Source: Isoetes taiwanensis
Lineage: Eukaryota > Streptophyta > Lycopodiopsida > Isoetales > Isoetaceae
Direction of reading: 5' to 3'
NCBI GenBank assembly: GCA_021234155.1
Contig: JAJEKV010000002.1
Coordinates: 1,723,882 to 1,787,881, forward strand
DNA: 64,000 nucleotides
This document shows positions 10,898 through 25,305 of the stretch, piece after piece. The position numbers and the translations under genes are program-made. A model generated the notes under the pieces. It was not told the origin of the DNA, did not search any database, and worked only from the letters and a program-made list of their open reading frames with translations. Numbering within the stretch: the stretch's first letter is position 1; every line of letters begins with the position of its first letter.

Positions 10898-13800
10898 AGG
10901 TATGTTTTATATTTTTAGCAATGGTTTATTCCTTTGTCTTTTATTGTCTAATATAATGTGCTTGTCATGCACATCCCATTGGAATGGGAAATATTCTATA
11001 GTTGTTATTGTATTATGCATGTTGTAGTCCGGAGGAATAGGCGCCATAATAAGTTTATGATCAATTATAAGCCAAATTTTGCTTGAGTGATATGAAAACT
11101 TTAGTTGCCCTTTTCATAGCATTAGATTTCAAGGACAAGACATGGAATAATGGATTTTGTCTCAAGATTCCATCTCATATCTCTTCTCGTACCATTAGAT
11201 AGGGCCCTCATGCCCTGATTATTGTGCCGGCCTTCGGTTTGATATTTCATGCTTTGAAGATGGCCCGGTAGAAAGTGCTTGTTAGAAGGCACTTCAAACC
11301 GGGCGCTATCCATCCAAGTTCTTCAAGCTTATTCGTAGAAATGTTGGAGGCAAGTGTGAACCCTCATGCAGTAGAGAGCGTGTTTTCTATTCTTACTCTC
11401 ATGAAGGCTATAACTCCATATCAGAGATAGCCTTTGGTGCAAAGATTGGATATGGGTGCGATTCGATAGAAGATCGGTATTTCAACTAGGGGCTATGAAT
11501 GTCTAGGGAAAATATTTCACATTTCCACTTGGATATATATCATAAGGCGTTTGCATCTTGATACCAATTTCCTATTCGAAAAATCTTTTTGTATTTTTTC
11601 ATTTTCTTCCATCTATCCAATGCCAACCCCGCCTCAAACTTGTGAGATTTAGCCTGCCGAGTTGACCCTCCCGGCAACTCGGGATCTTGTCAAACTTCTA
11701 TAATTCTAGGTTGATAATAGTGGTGAAGAATTAAATCTTCCTTTCAATTGAACTTACTTACTCCAAATTCAATGAACAAATGTTTATAAACTCAATATAA
11801 TCGTAAGGTCAACATCCAATAAATCAACATTCTCGATAAAAGATAACATCCAACTCTAGTAATTCAACCCTAGAATCTTCTCGCCAACCACGAGCCCAGC
11901 CACCCTGCCATACCGTATAGCTTGGACCACCGCTTTACCCCCTCGGGCCACATGCATGTGGAAATACGAAATCTTGGGCTACAAACACGTACGGAAAATC
12001 CCACGGAGCACAAAGCATAAGACAATGACAACCTAATGCAAAGGAATATAAGCAACACATGAGCAAATGTATAAAAAGAACATAGCCAAAAAAATACCAA
12101 ATCCACGCAAACATAGCTCCTCGATATCGAAGCTCAAATTTCCAAATTCTATATACGTGCTTTGTTAGCAAAGATGTTGCCCGGCAACCAGCCTTTACAT
12201 TCCAAGCCCTCAGAAGTGGTGGTGAACGTCAGATAAGATACCCTCCTCAAAATTCCCCACGCCCGGCTCCGAGGACCCTACCATGGGAGTTCACAAGAGT
12301 TGACCGGACGAGGGCAATCCCCTCGCCAGTAGAACTATGCCCTGTCAGAAAGCACAAATACATAGAACATAGAAACATGAGTCATGCCTAGAGCAACCCA
12401 GTACCCAACCGGAAGTCCCACCCTGAGGATCCAAGCACATACAAAATATCAAGAACAACAAAGGACAAATGCAAAGACCAAGACATGTGAAGTTCATTAG
12501 AATATTCCCTATACATGTGCCTAGATCATACCGCTGCCGAGGTTGCCCATACCGCTGGAAGTAGCTTTCCCAATGAACCCTACAATGACATAGAAGCATA
12601 TCCCATACTTAGTATTTTCACAACACTTACAAACCACGCCAAGTTTTACATTCCCCATTATGAATGCAACTCCCACATTAGCTTCGAGCAACCCGTTGGT
12701 CATAGTAACTTTACCATACTTACATATATAATTTCATCCAATACTATGTCTAGTAGCTTTTAAACTTATCGACATACCTGTGATGATTTAATCAATGGCC
12801 GATGAAAGTCGCTAAACATGGCTATCATTGATGAAGCTCCTACTTAATGACTTTTACTTTGAACAAGGAAAGATACTACCAATCCACACAATGCAATACT
12901 TGTTTGTAACCATTCTCCAGTATGGGGATAATCCATTAGCCATGATGCCTTGATAAAAATACAATGCAACAACTTAGAAACTTACATGTATACACTTAGA
13001 CTAACAAGCGTGCTCCACGCCATAGCCTCATCTCATCTAGACACTCCATATACCTCATATTGCTCTCCGCCCAATTTCTCCAAATCTCCAAAGTTCCAAC
13101 ATCTATTTCCTTTTGAAATATTGTTAGCTAAGGTTTTTAATATTCTAATTAAAACCCACTTTCCATAGCTTTAAGATTTATTAATGCGCCTTAATGGAAA
13201 CTCCAAATCTTGCACTGCTTAAAAACCGAGGTCCTCATGGCCTTGACTGGATATGGTTTTCAGGCTCTAATCACTATAAAATGCCCAGCCCCATCTTCGG
13301 GAACTACTCGTTTAATGCCTTTATGTTACTTTAGGACCTTTATCTTGTTTAATTCAACAAAGCATACTTTAAATAACTAATAATCAAATCAGACCTATCT
13401 CCCCGTCTCTGTCAACGAACTTACTATTGTGGATAGTCCGTAATGGATCCCTCGCCCTTGTACTTCTATAGTTTTCCTTATACTCCTTTGTATATTTATT
13501 TATCCACTTTTATAACTTTATTTAAGGTGTACATGACATTTGTTAACAGCACGCCAAGGAAAAGGACAAATAAAACAACTAAAACAACCAACAAACGGTC
13601 GGGTTCTGTTAGGACTGTAACTTCGGAGCCGCCCACCCATGCATCTGGGTTCTAATGCCCAAATCGCCTTGTTCCATGTCATATATCGAGATGTTCCTGA
13701 CCTTTCGCCGTCTCCGCTTTGACGATTATTCCGCTGCTGTATTGAAAACCGTTGTTGCGCCCATAACTCAACCAGATTCCTCCCGCGATCATTTCGCCTA

Positions 13801-14235
13801 CCCTGTGGGCTCTTTTAGGATAATTACCATGCATCTAGATTAGCTATTCCATCTTTCGTTCCTCCGGATGTTTCTCGCATGCCATACTTTCTAACATACA
13901 TAGCCAAACCTTCTTTTATCAATCCATGGATAAATCCAATGATATCAGCCCATGAAACTTAGATTAACCTCAACAAACCCCCAATTTGTGAAGAAGATGT
14001 TTGATGCCGTTTGATGTGATTCCCAAGCTCTGCTCCTTTGGTGTCTCCACCGTAATCCTTCTATGCCCCGCCTCTCCGCCTCCTACGCTTTGCAAGGCTC
14101 CTTCTAAAAACACAAGAAAAACCCTTTTGCTTTTAAGTTCTACATGCATGCAGACGCACTATGCATGCCACATGGATGTATACATGCATTTTTAATACGC
14201 ATGTTGCCCCATCAGTGGTGTGTCCGCTACGCTGC
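10898..14235. other. Long repeat-like stretch, no supported gene
   Basis: Roughly 3.3 kb of non-coding DNA. The 11870-12600 part has moderate GC and short ORFs on the minus strand without domain character. Probably old transposon remains, but no terminal repeats, polyprotein motifs or splice-supported exons were seen. Confidence 0.35.
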
Positions 14236-14692
14236 TGCCCCGGAATCGGCCCATGGTAGACCGCCGCTTCGGTATTGAACCTTGAATGTGCCTGGTGGGC
14301 GCATTCCACATAATGGCCACAAAGGAAGCTGACTACTCATAAACGTTTAGAGGGCCTTTGCCCACTTGGTTATGCATCGCGTTAGGAACGCAAGCTTGGT
14401 ATCGAGGCGTGTCTCGGTTTGAGTCCCCATGGTGCCTTATATGCATGGGTAATTTGCAAAAGACTTGGTAATCATTGTGATATGGTATAGTTTTGGATGC
14501 TCGAGGGCCTGTTAAGGCATAGTTCTAGTCAGGAGAGACCGTGAACGGGCTCATGGTAGACCGCCGAGTATTAACCTTGAATGTGCCAGAAGTTCCAGAC
14601 AACCTGCAAGATAAATGGGTGGAAGCGGCCTCAAAACGTCTAAACGGGGTTGCCCTATTGGTTAGGGTATATGTCAAGTTAGGAACGTTACA
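14236..14692 (+). mobile_element. TRIM-like miniature LTR element, solo copy
   Basis: Two related direct repeats of about 150-157 bp (about 14236-14392 and 14542-14692) both contain catggtagaccgccg and end in gttaggaacg(tta)ca. Right after the first repeat is cttggtatcgagg (14395-14407), a diverged form of the primer-binding site for initiator-Met tRNA (TGGTATCAGAGC). The about 150-bp middle has no coding capacity. The purine-rich aggagagac lies just before the second repeat, where a polypurine tract belongs. This is the layout of terminal-repeat retrotransposons in miniature. Same family as 52018-52740, opposite orientation. Confidence 0.75.
14395..14407 (+). promoter_or_regulatory. Primer-binding site of TRIM (diverged)
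   Basis: The sequence cttggtatcgagg follows the CA end of the left repeat by two bases. It matches TGGTATCAGAGC apart from loss of one A. Confidence 0.6.
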
Positions 14693-17600
14693 AAACTTCA
14701 CAACCATACAACACAACCAATTGACTAAAGCAATATACAATTGTTTTTCATATCAAAATTCCATATATCGCTTTCCTACACAAGGCGTTGCATGCATAAA
14801 CGAGCTTTAAGCCCACCATAAGCTTTTGCTCAAACCGCCAAGTTCTAGTTTGGGCGTTTTGTCTGAAACTAAAGCCAAGATATTTATAGTTCTCCACCAA
14901 TTCAACAGATTCTCCTTTATCAAACAAACCTCAATAGATGTGCTTGTTTTTAGCCGAGGATCGGTCTATTCTAGAACTTTTGAGATAAGCAATTAATTCT
15001 CTTACCATTTGCTCATGTTTCTTATACAAATATGCTCTTTTTCTTCCCCTTGACCATCCTAATATATACTCTTTTTTTTTCGACTTTTACATCCCCTTTT
15101 ACAATTTAAACTTCTCCTTTGCAACACTGCACTCTTGGTCAAACCAACCATTGCATAGCGACCTTTGGTTGCCTATTTGAGATGGAACATGTATTGGTGG
15201 CTCAAAAACCATCTAAGTAATAGCATGACTAAAGTCTTCGCTCTAGCCGTGAAATGGTGGAAACTAGTTTATCACAACAATCTTTGTACTTTTCAAATTT
15301 ATTGGCGTTCGGATAAAGTGAGACGGTCGGTCCCGTATCTATGTCTTTGGTCATCATCATTAACGCCATCCCAATTGGCGTTAATGCACGACGATAGCTC
15401 TTAAAGTAAGTAGCACCCTAGGGGGCAACTTGCAAGTGTGTGCACATTTATTCATGTGTACACTTTAGCCCATTTAATTAATATAGGCAAGTGGGCTACA
15501 TCCAAATATCCCACATGCTCAAGGGTTGATGGAAACCCTAGCCTAACTTATAGTCTATAAGGCATCTGAAACCCTAACTTTCCATTTTAGGGCAACCTTC
15601 TAGAGCTCGGTTGCGCTTGCCCCAGAGCCACCCCGACTCGGTCTCAATGCGGCGACCCTAGCTCATCGCCTTCCCTTTTAGCTTCATCTTCAAGTTAAGC
15701 ATGGCAGCATGGACGCATTCAGAGCAGGGAGGAGCAAGCCAAGGTTGGGTATTTTGCCAATTCAATAGTCAATCGCCTCCCATGCATAGTGTAAGTAGGT
15801 TTAGCCTATTGAATTGCCCATAACAGCCATCTAGACCTCTAGATATCAAGCCATAACTAAAGAACCTAACTCGATTTAGATTAAATCTTATTCTTTAGTT
15901 CTTCTATGATATGTATGTGATGATGATCTCTTGTGGAATCATTGTATTGGGAAGGGGGTGAGGCCTTAAAAGCCTAGTAGTTTGATGCTCCTAGCTAGCC
16001 CTCTTTTAATGCACTATTAAATTCGCATGTGTACAAGAACCAAACACGGTTGTGGGTGGAGGGACGAGGCCGGCTTGCAAGGAGGTGCATGTCCCAGCTC
16101 ATGATCACGTCCCCTGACCAAAAAGCCTCAGGGACCACGGTGCACCCACGCTAATTTGCGTGGGAGCTTTGCATGGGTTCGACACTCTCTGGGTGGTGGA
16201 CACCTTCCATGGAGTTCATCGATGCGGGCAATGGCCTCTAGTCACCTTTGAGCAAACATGCCGACCGGTGGTGGGAGCAATCCCTACCTGCCCACTTCGG
16301 AGATCTAAATCCGAGGTAGCCCCCTCGGCTATGCATTGGGGTGGGCTACAATCAAGTCCCAAGACTTTTTCAACCTACTCGCAAAGTGTGCACCGGGGAG
16401 GGCAGGATGGAGTGGACCACCCTAAGCCATGTTCTTATGCAGCCAAATCCATTTTGCCATGAATGCATGCATGATGACTACGGAGACAAGCCGTCCAATC
16501 ATTCCTCTTGAGTTCGAAGCCTTGGGTAGGATCTCCACTTATGTGATGTCTTGATCTTTGTCTATGCAGAGAGTGTGGTGAGCCATCCTTCGTGATGGTC
16601 ATGTGATGTGATGTATTTGTACTACATATATGTTTCACCTTAGACTAGGTAGGCCCGGGGGGGAGGGAGAGAGGGGTAAAATGACCCCTTCATTCTTCCC
16701 AGCGGGAACTTCGTCAGGTTGTTGATACGTGGAGGCCTGCACGATGCTGAGCCGGTATGGGGATGAACTCCTATTTGCATATCACGGTGAGTGCACCGTA
16801 TATGATAGGGGCGTCCACATTTGTCATATCTCACAGGTTTAAGAGATGGTTTACGCCACAACATCACTTGGTGAGGCATGCCTACAATAAGAAGGATAAT
16901 AAATAGAGGTTCATGGTCGATTCAATATTGTCCCCCCCGATAAAAAAAAAACTAGCCACTTATGCGGCAAAAGAGGGCTTAGCTAAAAACATAGTCTACC
17001 ACACTCCACTTCTACATGTAAGAGCTCATTCACGGAAATTTGGTCAGTCCCCATGTAGATGACCAAATTTCTAAACCACAAAAAGCCAACATGATTACCC
17101 CGGGAGGGGCCAACGTATTTTGTCTTCCAAATGTCATTTCCAACCGGTTTCTATGAGCTCAACATCATCTAACATTTCAACCTATTAGGGTTCCCCATCG
17201 GCACTAATTATGGTAGCTTCTTAACTTCGAGATGTCCTTACTAAAAATCAATAATTAACAAAACATCACCGGATCACTAAGGAGAAAACACGCTCCAAGC
17301 GTACCAAAGGGATCATCTCTATCGATTCACGAGAATTATACAAAGAGATCCACGAGGTGGATAATAAGACCAAACCCAATATAAATGTTTCAAATTGTCT
17401 GCAACAATCCAAATGATTTGAAAGAGATGCCTTTGCATAAAGAACAGCGACTAAAGATACAAAATTCATTTCTTACAAAACAAGCAGCATACGCCATATC
17501 CTTATATCTCACCCTCGAGGACCAAACCGAATGTACCATCTTAAAGCCTTGGGCAATCTAGATTCCCTCATGGTCTCATGTTTCAAGAAAGAATGCAATA

Positions 17601-17695
17601 TCCATTGTTTTAACAAGTTGCCCAAGGTTGTTTCTTGTGTCCCGGTATTAATGTTCCAAATACATTATCTTGGCGGTGTAAAATCCTATGTAGTC
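14693..17695. other. Non-coding repeat-like stretch
   Basis: No gene supported. 16040-16480 is GC-richer and carries a 100-codon ORF (16160-16462) without recognisable motifs. The AT-rich flanks and lack of splice signals suggest decayed element DNA. Confidence 0.35.
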
Positions 17696-17699
17696 ATAT

Positions 17700-17845
17700 C
17701 CTTCCCTTGAAAACCTTTCCTTGAAAACCTTTAGTGGGGGTTTTTCTAACCTAGTAGTAATGATTGTACTAGCCCATTGTATGGGTCCCATGACCTATTG
17801 GTCTCCGTGGACGTTAAAAAAACTATTCTATTCTATTCTATTCTA
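17700..17845 (+). mobile_element. LINE 3' end with (TTCTA)n tail
   Basis: The segment gggtcccatgacctattgg, then tctccgtggacgttaaaaaa, ends in a pentanucleotide tail ttctattctattctattcta. The same order of motifs occurs on the minus strand at 25870-25738, next to LINE zinc-knuckle coding sequence, and at 53160-53040. It is therefore the 3' UTR of the same non-LTR retrotransposon family, 5' truncated here. Confidence 0.65.
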
Positions 17846-20800
17846 CCTATGCATTTGCATATCCTTGTGCAACATAATCCACCAGTTGTGGATTTAGTAT
17901 TCTGCATAACCAATGATTATTTTAAAGGTTAGGATCTCAAGTTTCTTTTTTTCGAAGCTAAGACCTTCCCAAATCAAAAACTTATTATTTTTTTATTTTT
18001 TTTAAGAAACGGAAAACTCTCTCCCCTTCCCCTCTCCCTCTCTCTCTCTCAGCGTTGTGGTGGACGACGATGGCAAAACCTAGAAAAGATTGCGAGAAAA
18101 GTTCTGGTACCAGAAGCGGCTCTACGGGGACGTCCAAATTAGGCACTGCAAGAGACAAAAAGGGAGATCGTTGTGCTATTCAAGAAAATATTAAAAACAA
18201 GCAAAGACCAGCAATCGAGGCGATCCGATGTCTCGACGCCTAATCTTTGGACTTTGAGGATGCAGTCTTTAGAATCAAGCGAAGCCAGCTTAATTTACGC
18301 AGGCGAAAAGCGGCGAACTGTGCACGGGCCGGGCGGATTAACACCCATGAGAGTCGGCTTATGGGACACAATACACCAGGTAGGTCTTGTTCCACCACTA
18401 TATATGGTATCGGTAGGTTCCTCCCCACTAACTTAATTAATGATCATGGCGAAGTTCCAATAACGAGGCATTGAACCCGACCTCGGGCATGGTAGTTTAG
18501 GGTGTTCATTAAGCATGTAAAATTCGCCAAATAAAAGTTTTTTGTCTTGCGGCATGGGAATGGTGGATGTAACAACTTAGGTTGTAGGTAGAAGACGGGT
18601 GCCATTCGTCATTGTTACAAAGTGGATTAGAACATTCTAATTAGCAAATGTAATGGTTTCATCTTTAAGAAAAATTTTATCCAAAATGACAAAACAATGT
18701 CAACAAAGTTTACATATATTATAGTTTCATGTACAAGCACATTCAAGTAGATAGCACGCTTCCTTAGTTTAGGAATTTGAAAGAGAGGAAGTTCCTTTTA
18801 AATCATCTTTTCCTAGGTGGCCTCTTTCTCGCTTGGTAAATTCTCATTTGAACAAGTGTTCTTTCAGATTTTGTCCTCCTCAGAACTCATACGGATTCCC
18901 TTGACCGAAGGACCTAACTAGATTTTCTTAAAAAGCATTTCCATCTTTGAAATTAAGAAGATGGTGATCCCCAAAAGCATTGATCTCTAAGAACAATGAC
19001 CTTATGGACTTTTTTAAATGTGAGTTCCCCACTTTCTTAACGGCGGAGCTATCGTGGTCCCAACTTCTTTATCATTCTGATACAAGCTTACAACTTCTTT
19101 AATCGCGAATTTTGAGCCATATTTAGTTATCTTTTTCAAAACTCATGTCCATCTTTTATACGTGATAGTTCATTTGAGCTTGTGCTATGAAGCATTGAGG
19201 CGTACTTTCATGTTGATCGTTCTCCTCCACATCTTCCTTGGTTGGATATTGGATCATGCCATGTTGCTAACCAAGCATTAGTATCCATAGCATAAAGGTG
19301 TAACATACCATAGTAGAGTGCTTGAAGACCGTAAGCAAATTCATTAGATAAAGATAGGCTTTCCACTTTTATCTTGTTTATCCTATATACATCCTCAACA
19401 TATCTGCAAGGACCCTATTCAGATCTTCTGTTTGGTCTTTCCGCTCACCGAATGGTATATGTAGAGCTTGAGGGTACTAATTGTGTGGGATAATGCCTTC
19501 TTAAATTCTCTTGTATGCCTTTAGACATGCCATGCATTTCTAAAATGTTATTGTGCAAAGAGCACTATTGTTTTAATGCCGAAGAAGGTAAAAGTAAGTC
19601 ACCTATGTCCCTTAAAAAGTATTATATTTTGTGACGAGAAAAATAACCAAAATGTACAAAGACTAGGCACTGCAAAAGTATATATTATATCAATAAAATA
19701 TTAAAGCCAAAAACTAATATTCTTTTGTATTCTCTAATAGTTTCATTTTTCACGTAACATGGGATCTTAGTGTGTCCTAGGACTTTTATTTTTGAATTTT
19801 TTGAGCTAGCGTTTGATAAAGGGGGAAGGGGAGGGGGTAGGCTTTCTATCGATGAATCCACAAATACAAAAATACTATCGCTCACCTTCCTTTAGATTGA
19901 AGCCCTTTTAATGAATCTCGCTCCCACCCCGTGGATCTCCTCCCAGCGATGGGAGATGTTTTGGGGCATCACCTTTGCTCACTATCTTCACCGGCATGAT
20001 ACACATTACATACTTGGTAATGTACTTTTCAAGAGGTGAAGTAACTTTTTTCATACAATTGATATGTTCGATCAAATCCTAAGTGTTCTATTGCTAGAGC
20101 ATCGTCCAATTCATAAGAATTTGATCCTTAGTCTCCTTATCATCATGTATGTACAAACTATCTTTATAACAAAAGTTTCCTTTCTCACAAGTGATTCTTG
20201 CCAGGTTTGAGCTATATGTATTTCGGCGAAGAAGATATTCCTTGCTACTCTTTCTTTGACGATGTTTAATGAGGTGTTGGAAACTATCATCATTTGAGCA
20301 ATTCATTGTATGAGGGAATGAGTGAAAAGAAAGGCTCGACTTCTAGGACGTCTCAAAGACAAATACGCTTTGTATCATCTCCGAATACATCTAACGTTGC
20401 TTCAGCCCAAGATTGCTTGATGAAGAAAATGTTTCAATCCCCTTATGGTATGTGTGAAGGTGCAAAATGGAGTATCTAAAACATAACGCCTCTATGTATT
20501 GAAGGATATTACTATGGCCAAATGCTCCTTCCTCGCATCCAGGCACCTAGACTCGCCTATTGAACATCTTCCGACGGTCGTGGTTATGGTTGCTCTTTTG
20601 CATTAAGATTTGCCACGGGTTCCTTTATTTTAAATATCTATGGTTACCTCATAAAGCTTTTTTTGTTGGGCGGTCAAAATGGTCTCAAAGCCGTGCTAAA
20701 TAATAATATCGAACCTCCACCAAACCTTAAAAGGCCTCCACCTAACCTATAAAACATCATTATTACTAACTGAGATTCAGAGCAATGATTAACTCTATAT

Positions 20801-23224
20801 ATCTAATATTCTCCCTTTAAAACACTGACATCAGGAATAACTCCCATGGTTAGGATGGGAGCGCTGCCAATCGGCGCCAAAATTTTGATTATTTGTTTTA
20901 ACTAAAGATGATATTTATCAAGTTTTAATATTGGGTACTTTTTCGCATCAAATTTGCAGGAAGGTTGCATGCCTAATTGCTTTTCATGAGTTCAAAGGAG
21001 AGTTTTCCAGAGGTATAATCATTCACCGATTTTTGTACAACACCACCCCAATCTCGATCTTCTTCTAAACGGAAGGAGGGGAGGATGAAACGCCGCACAA
21101 TGATTTCATAGGATCGGACACCGGATTACACCATACGCATGAGATGACATGGAAATATTGAAACCGCCGGATATTTTCGCACACATGCCCCTTTGCATTT
21201 TATCCAATTTCTAGATGCATCCTAATAGAGAAAAGAATGGTCATAAAAAACCGAGAACTGAGAAACAAACCGCTAACGTGATGGCAAATTGATGTGGGCA
21301 GAATGGAGCCGCTGTTTGAGTGACGTGTGTAAGGCATGACGCGGACCGGGCGTATTAATATATGTGTAATGATGATGCCCCTCGCCTCCCACGTGCCTAT
21401 TGCACTGCTTCTAGCGTGCATGATGTAACCTATTAATGCCATGCCCTGCAGTTCTCTAAAATGGGAAGAGAGTGCGGTTGGACTTAGTAGTCTTGAGCAT
21501 TGTGAACATAAACATGTTTGTCAACTGTCATAGCTTGAATCCGCTTTGTTCATATTACGTAGCTTAAGGGTTTGTTTACGCGTGGAGGAGGATGTTTCAC
21601 ACACAGGGAAGAGGTTGTAGTGGAGAGGCCAAGATCACAGCGTGGGTGCACATGACCTGGACTCAGCCTTTGTGCAAAGCACGGAGAATAGACCAAATGG
21701 CGAGGCACCACAATGCTACTGCAAATGGACATGAATTAAATACCGTTGTCTATGCTCTGCTTGTCAACCCGCATATTTGTAACATTTTATTGAAAATTAT
21801 ATTTTTTACTAATGAGGTCAAAAGGCTGTGGCTCAAAGAAGAGAATCAAGACCTTTGGTGGTAAAGTGGTACAGTTTAAGATATGCACCAACACCGGGTT
21901 CACCTAGATATGGGTATGAAACATGAGTGCACCAAATGGTTTTTTATTGCCCCTCGTAATCGTATAACGTAAGAAAAAATATAAGGTTTTTATAGTTTGA
22001 ATGTCGACGATACGGTAAAAAGGAGTGTGATTACGCCGTTGTTCGGACCAGATTCATACCTTAAGCTTCATCATGGGGATTCGCAGATAATATGATATGA
22101 CTATGATAATATATAATATATATATAAAAAAATAATAGAGATATCAGATATGTATGGAAGGGGTTGGCAAAAGTGTTTTGGGCAAGGGATTATATGATAT
22201 GGGTTTATCTTACAAAATGATGTAGTCGTATACAAAGGGTTTTTCATATGGAACTCGTCGTAGTACAATGGGTTTTTTGGCAATCCAAGGAATGCACATG
22301 TCATATATACCTATAATAGAGGTGAATCCCCGAGCTAACATGCACAATATGATGTACATGCAAAAGCACATACCTCTCCATTTAAACCATCGTTTTTTCC
22401 AGAATATCACTATGACGCTTTCACCTTTCTTGGATTCCTCAATTCAAATGGTTCTTTTCTTCGGCTAACTTTAGCGCTTAAATAGCTAGGATTTTTCCCC
22501 TTCAGTTTGATTTTACAGCATCTAATCTTTGTCTTTTCTATCAAGTCCTCAAATATATCCATCATCATTAGTCACTTCCCCATTCCTTTTGTTTCTATTC
22601 CAATAGATTAATCATATTTGGCCATATCAAATCTTCTTGATTTCACACAGAATATGATAAATGGAAAGAAAACCAACTATTACCATTTTTTTTATCTATT
22701 TCCATCTTCTAATTTAATTTTTACGTAAGCAATATGGATATCGAGAAAAGAATAAAACAAGACACCTTGAAATGAGTCAAGAAGACAAAAGATGTATAGT
22801 ACCCATGGTTGTCTTTTTCTATCCAATTATTAAGGTTCTTTTCTATGTACTATAGATGTCTCTACCAATATCATGATTGGCTTTCTGGGGAAGATTGCGT
22901 ACGTCGCTATATCCATCGCATCGGATTCTGATTTACTCACATTCCAACGCCAGAGCATGCATCTAGTACTTAGAATGATGTGCCCATTCCGAAGCTCTTG
23001 TTATGCACACAATACAGGAGCCTTCCCACAAACCCATTCATTACACTACAACAACGTTACCTTGTCAAACTAATCACCCTGATAAATACTTTGGACTCTA
23101 ATTAATAATTCTTGACTTATGGTATACCTGTAATACAAAATGTTAATATAAATCAGCTAAGTCCACATAGAAGACTAGGAGATTGCAACCTCAATCAACG
23201 ATGAAACTCCGATAACTTGCTCCC
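17846..23224. other. 5.4-kb region without a supportable gene
   Basis: Contains CT-rich runs (18015-18052) and two overlapping short ORFs at 18055-18474. AT-rich spacer with a short ATATAT tract occurs near 22110-22130. No domain, terminal repeat or convincing splice pair was found. Confidence 0.35.
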
Positions 23225-23560
23225 ACCGCCGAGCTAGCTGGAGGGAAGGCCGCAATGGCACACACACGACAAATAACCTGCAATACAGCAAGTAATAAAA
23301 TGATCCTGCATTACAGTAACGAGATCCGTGGATCAAGATGATGCTTCCCCAGATGCCCTTCTCCTATATTTAACAACTAGCTTCCTTTTGCCCTTTCCTC
23401 CCAAGACCTTTCTCAAAGGTGGCTTGGCATACATGGCTTGCAACTTATATGGATATTCTACCCTTTTGTCCTTATGGATTGTGCCTCTTAGGAACTCTCA
23501 CCAAATGTATGCTCACAGATTCCAAATGCCCCAAGTCAGTCGCACTAGGGTAAGAAGACA
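23225..23560. repeat. Dispersed repeat, copy 1
   Basis: Shares a collinear block with 30780-31000, for example agacctttctcaaaggtggc followed by ttggcata, and ttatatgg.tattctaccct. Copies are in the same orientation with small indels. It may be part of an LTR or an untranslated region of an element. No coding content. Confidence 0.6.
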
Positions 23561-24199
23561 ACCGATCACGGCACCACTGATTTGGTTCCACTCTCATCAC
23601 TTATTGGTTCCGCAACTCCACTTGTTCTTAATTGTTTATTTTCATGTGGAATCTCTAGCAACATGTCCGGGGCATCCGCGGCTATAATGACTTGAAGATT
23701 TCAATGACCCCTTCTTTTTCATTGATGGACCCCTCTTACCCCATTTTCCATGGTATTGATCCGATTTAGGCGGGTTCGTCAAAGACCTCAGTTGTCGAAA
23801 CCCAACAATTGAGAATAATCCTTAAATCTTATTTTGATTGTACCCATCGCTTTTTACGCACCCATCTTTTCTCCTCGTATCCATCCTTTTCTACGGCATT
23901 ATTTTTAGTGGATGGTGAGAGCGATTCTGGATATGTTTTAAAGATTCTTTGGCATTATTTCCATGGATAGTGGCGAGTTCTAGGGCGTTGTAAGGTCTTA
24001 GATCGCAATAGTTTGGTTAGTTTTGAATAAGAAAATACTCCTGAAAGTCGTGATGAAAGGAATATGTCGTGAAAGATATTCCCGCAGCCGACAGTTTAAT
24101 TAGTTCACCTTTCACCATGTCTTCTTGACCGGAGTGCACCGCCCGCTTGTCGTTGGTCTTTTTAAAGCATCTTCATAATCATCCAGAGCATAACTCTCT

Positions 24200-25291
24200 T
24201 TTCTCGGGGCGCTTTCCATACTCCCATGTAGCTTGCTGGATACCCATCTCCGCTCTCTTTCATCACTCCAAGACCACCACAACAAAGGTTTCCTTTTAAT
24301 TGAAAGTTTTCAATGTCGCCTTTTTTTTTGCTTTTTTCACGCTTTTTTGCTCGGTATGTTTATGTTCTTTGAAAAATCGTTCATGCGCCGTCATCCGGCA
24401 AAATGGGAACAATGTGGTTCTATCATGTTCTCCACGCTTTGAAGAAACCAAAGTACATCCTTTGGATCCTTAGATATTTCAAAATTTATATTCTGCCTTT
24501 TTTGTTCCCCGCTCAAAATCACTAGATTGCCATCTCCACCAAATCATCTCCATCCGCGAGAATTCGTCTTCATTGTTGTGGTGTTCTCTAGGATTATTCA
24601 CTACGTGAGGAATCACCTTTATGCACACCTCTACTTCTGCTTTTAGTTCCTTCAAGCACACTTTGCGGCACCATGCGTGCTGGATGTTGTCCATTATTTG
24701 CAAACATCCGTGACACAACCTCTTCAATGCGACCATCTCCACTAACATACTTTCGATCTTTTGCCTTCCGCTTTTTTATGCATCAAACATAAGAGAATTT
24801 GTTGGTCGGGACCCCTTTTTCTAACCTTTTGGGGAATTCTTTTGTTGAATCTTTTCATTGCAACCTTTAGAATCCCCCCAGCGCTTAACCTTAGTAATGC
24901 AGCCGCCCTAATTCCCCAGGGCTCAAGGTCATCACCGCGTGCACTACCATGTTCATTCTCGCCGCTTCATTATTTGCTGCCCATAAACCCATCACGGGCT
25001 TGCCGGTAATTTAGCGCCATTGTTATGAACAATAGCTCAAATGGGAAGTCCGGGATTTACCTGAGGACTATGGAGACGGTAAGTGTTATGATACTCGCGA
25101 CTCCGCAGACGTCCTAGTACAAACAACACACCAAAAGGGCGGATCTTCATGAAAAAATTGTTATCCAATGGGACCCCATCCAGGCCTTGTTCCATTACCC
25201 ATAGACCATAACAATGCCTCTAACTTTCTTTGAGATGCTTGCCCTCAAGCATGTGAAACACACCAATGTTGCCATGAGGTATTGAACCTTG
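24200..25291 (-). pseudogene. Internal region of a decayed LTR retrotransposon
   Basis: This DNA lies immediately downstream, on the minus strand, of the primer-binding site at 25292-25303. Minus-strand frames show scattered peptide-like stretches (ORF 24479-24748 with MVALKRLCHGCLQIMDNIQ) broken by stops. I see no gag zinc knuckle, protease, integrase or RT motif, so the element type cannot be assigned from coding sequence. Copia-like is only a guess. Confidence 0.35.
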
Positions 25292-25303
25292 ACTCTGATA
25301 CCA
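25292..25303 (-). promoter_or_regulatory. Primer-binding site for initiator-Met tRNA
   Basis: The minus strand reads TGGTATCAGAGT, 11 of 12 bases of the standard plant LTR-retrotransposon primer site TGGTATCAGAGC. It sits two bases after a terminal ...AAAACA. It marks the 5' LTR to internal junction of a minus-strand element. Confidence 0.75.
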
Positions 25304-25305
25304 AT

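Noticed and set aside
18055-18243. A histone H4-like phrase (IQENIKNKQRPAIEAIR) in a basic ORF
   Set aside because: Only a few residues agree. The following RRGGVKRI and helical core of H4 are absent, and the frame ends at once.
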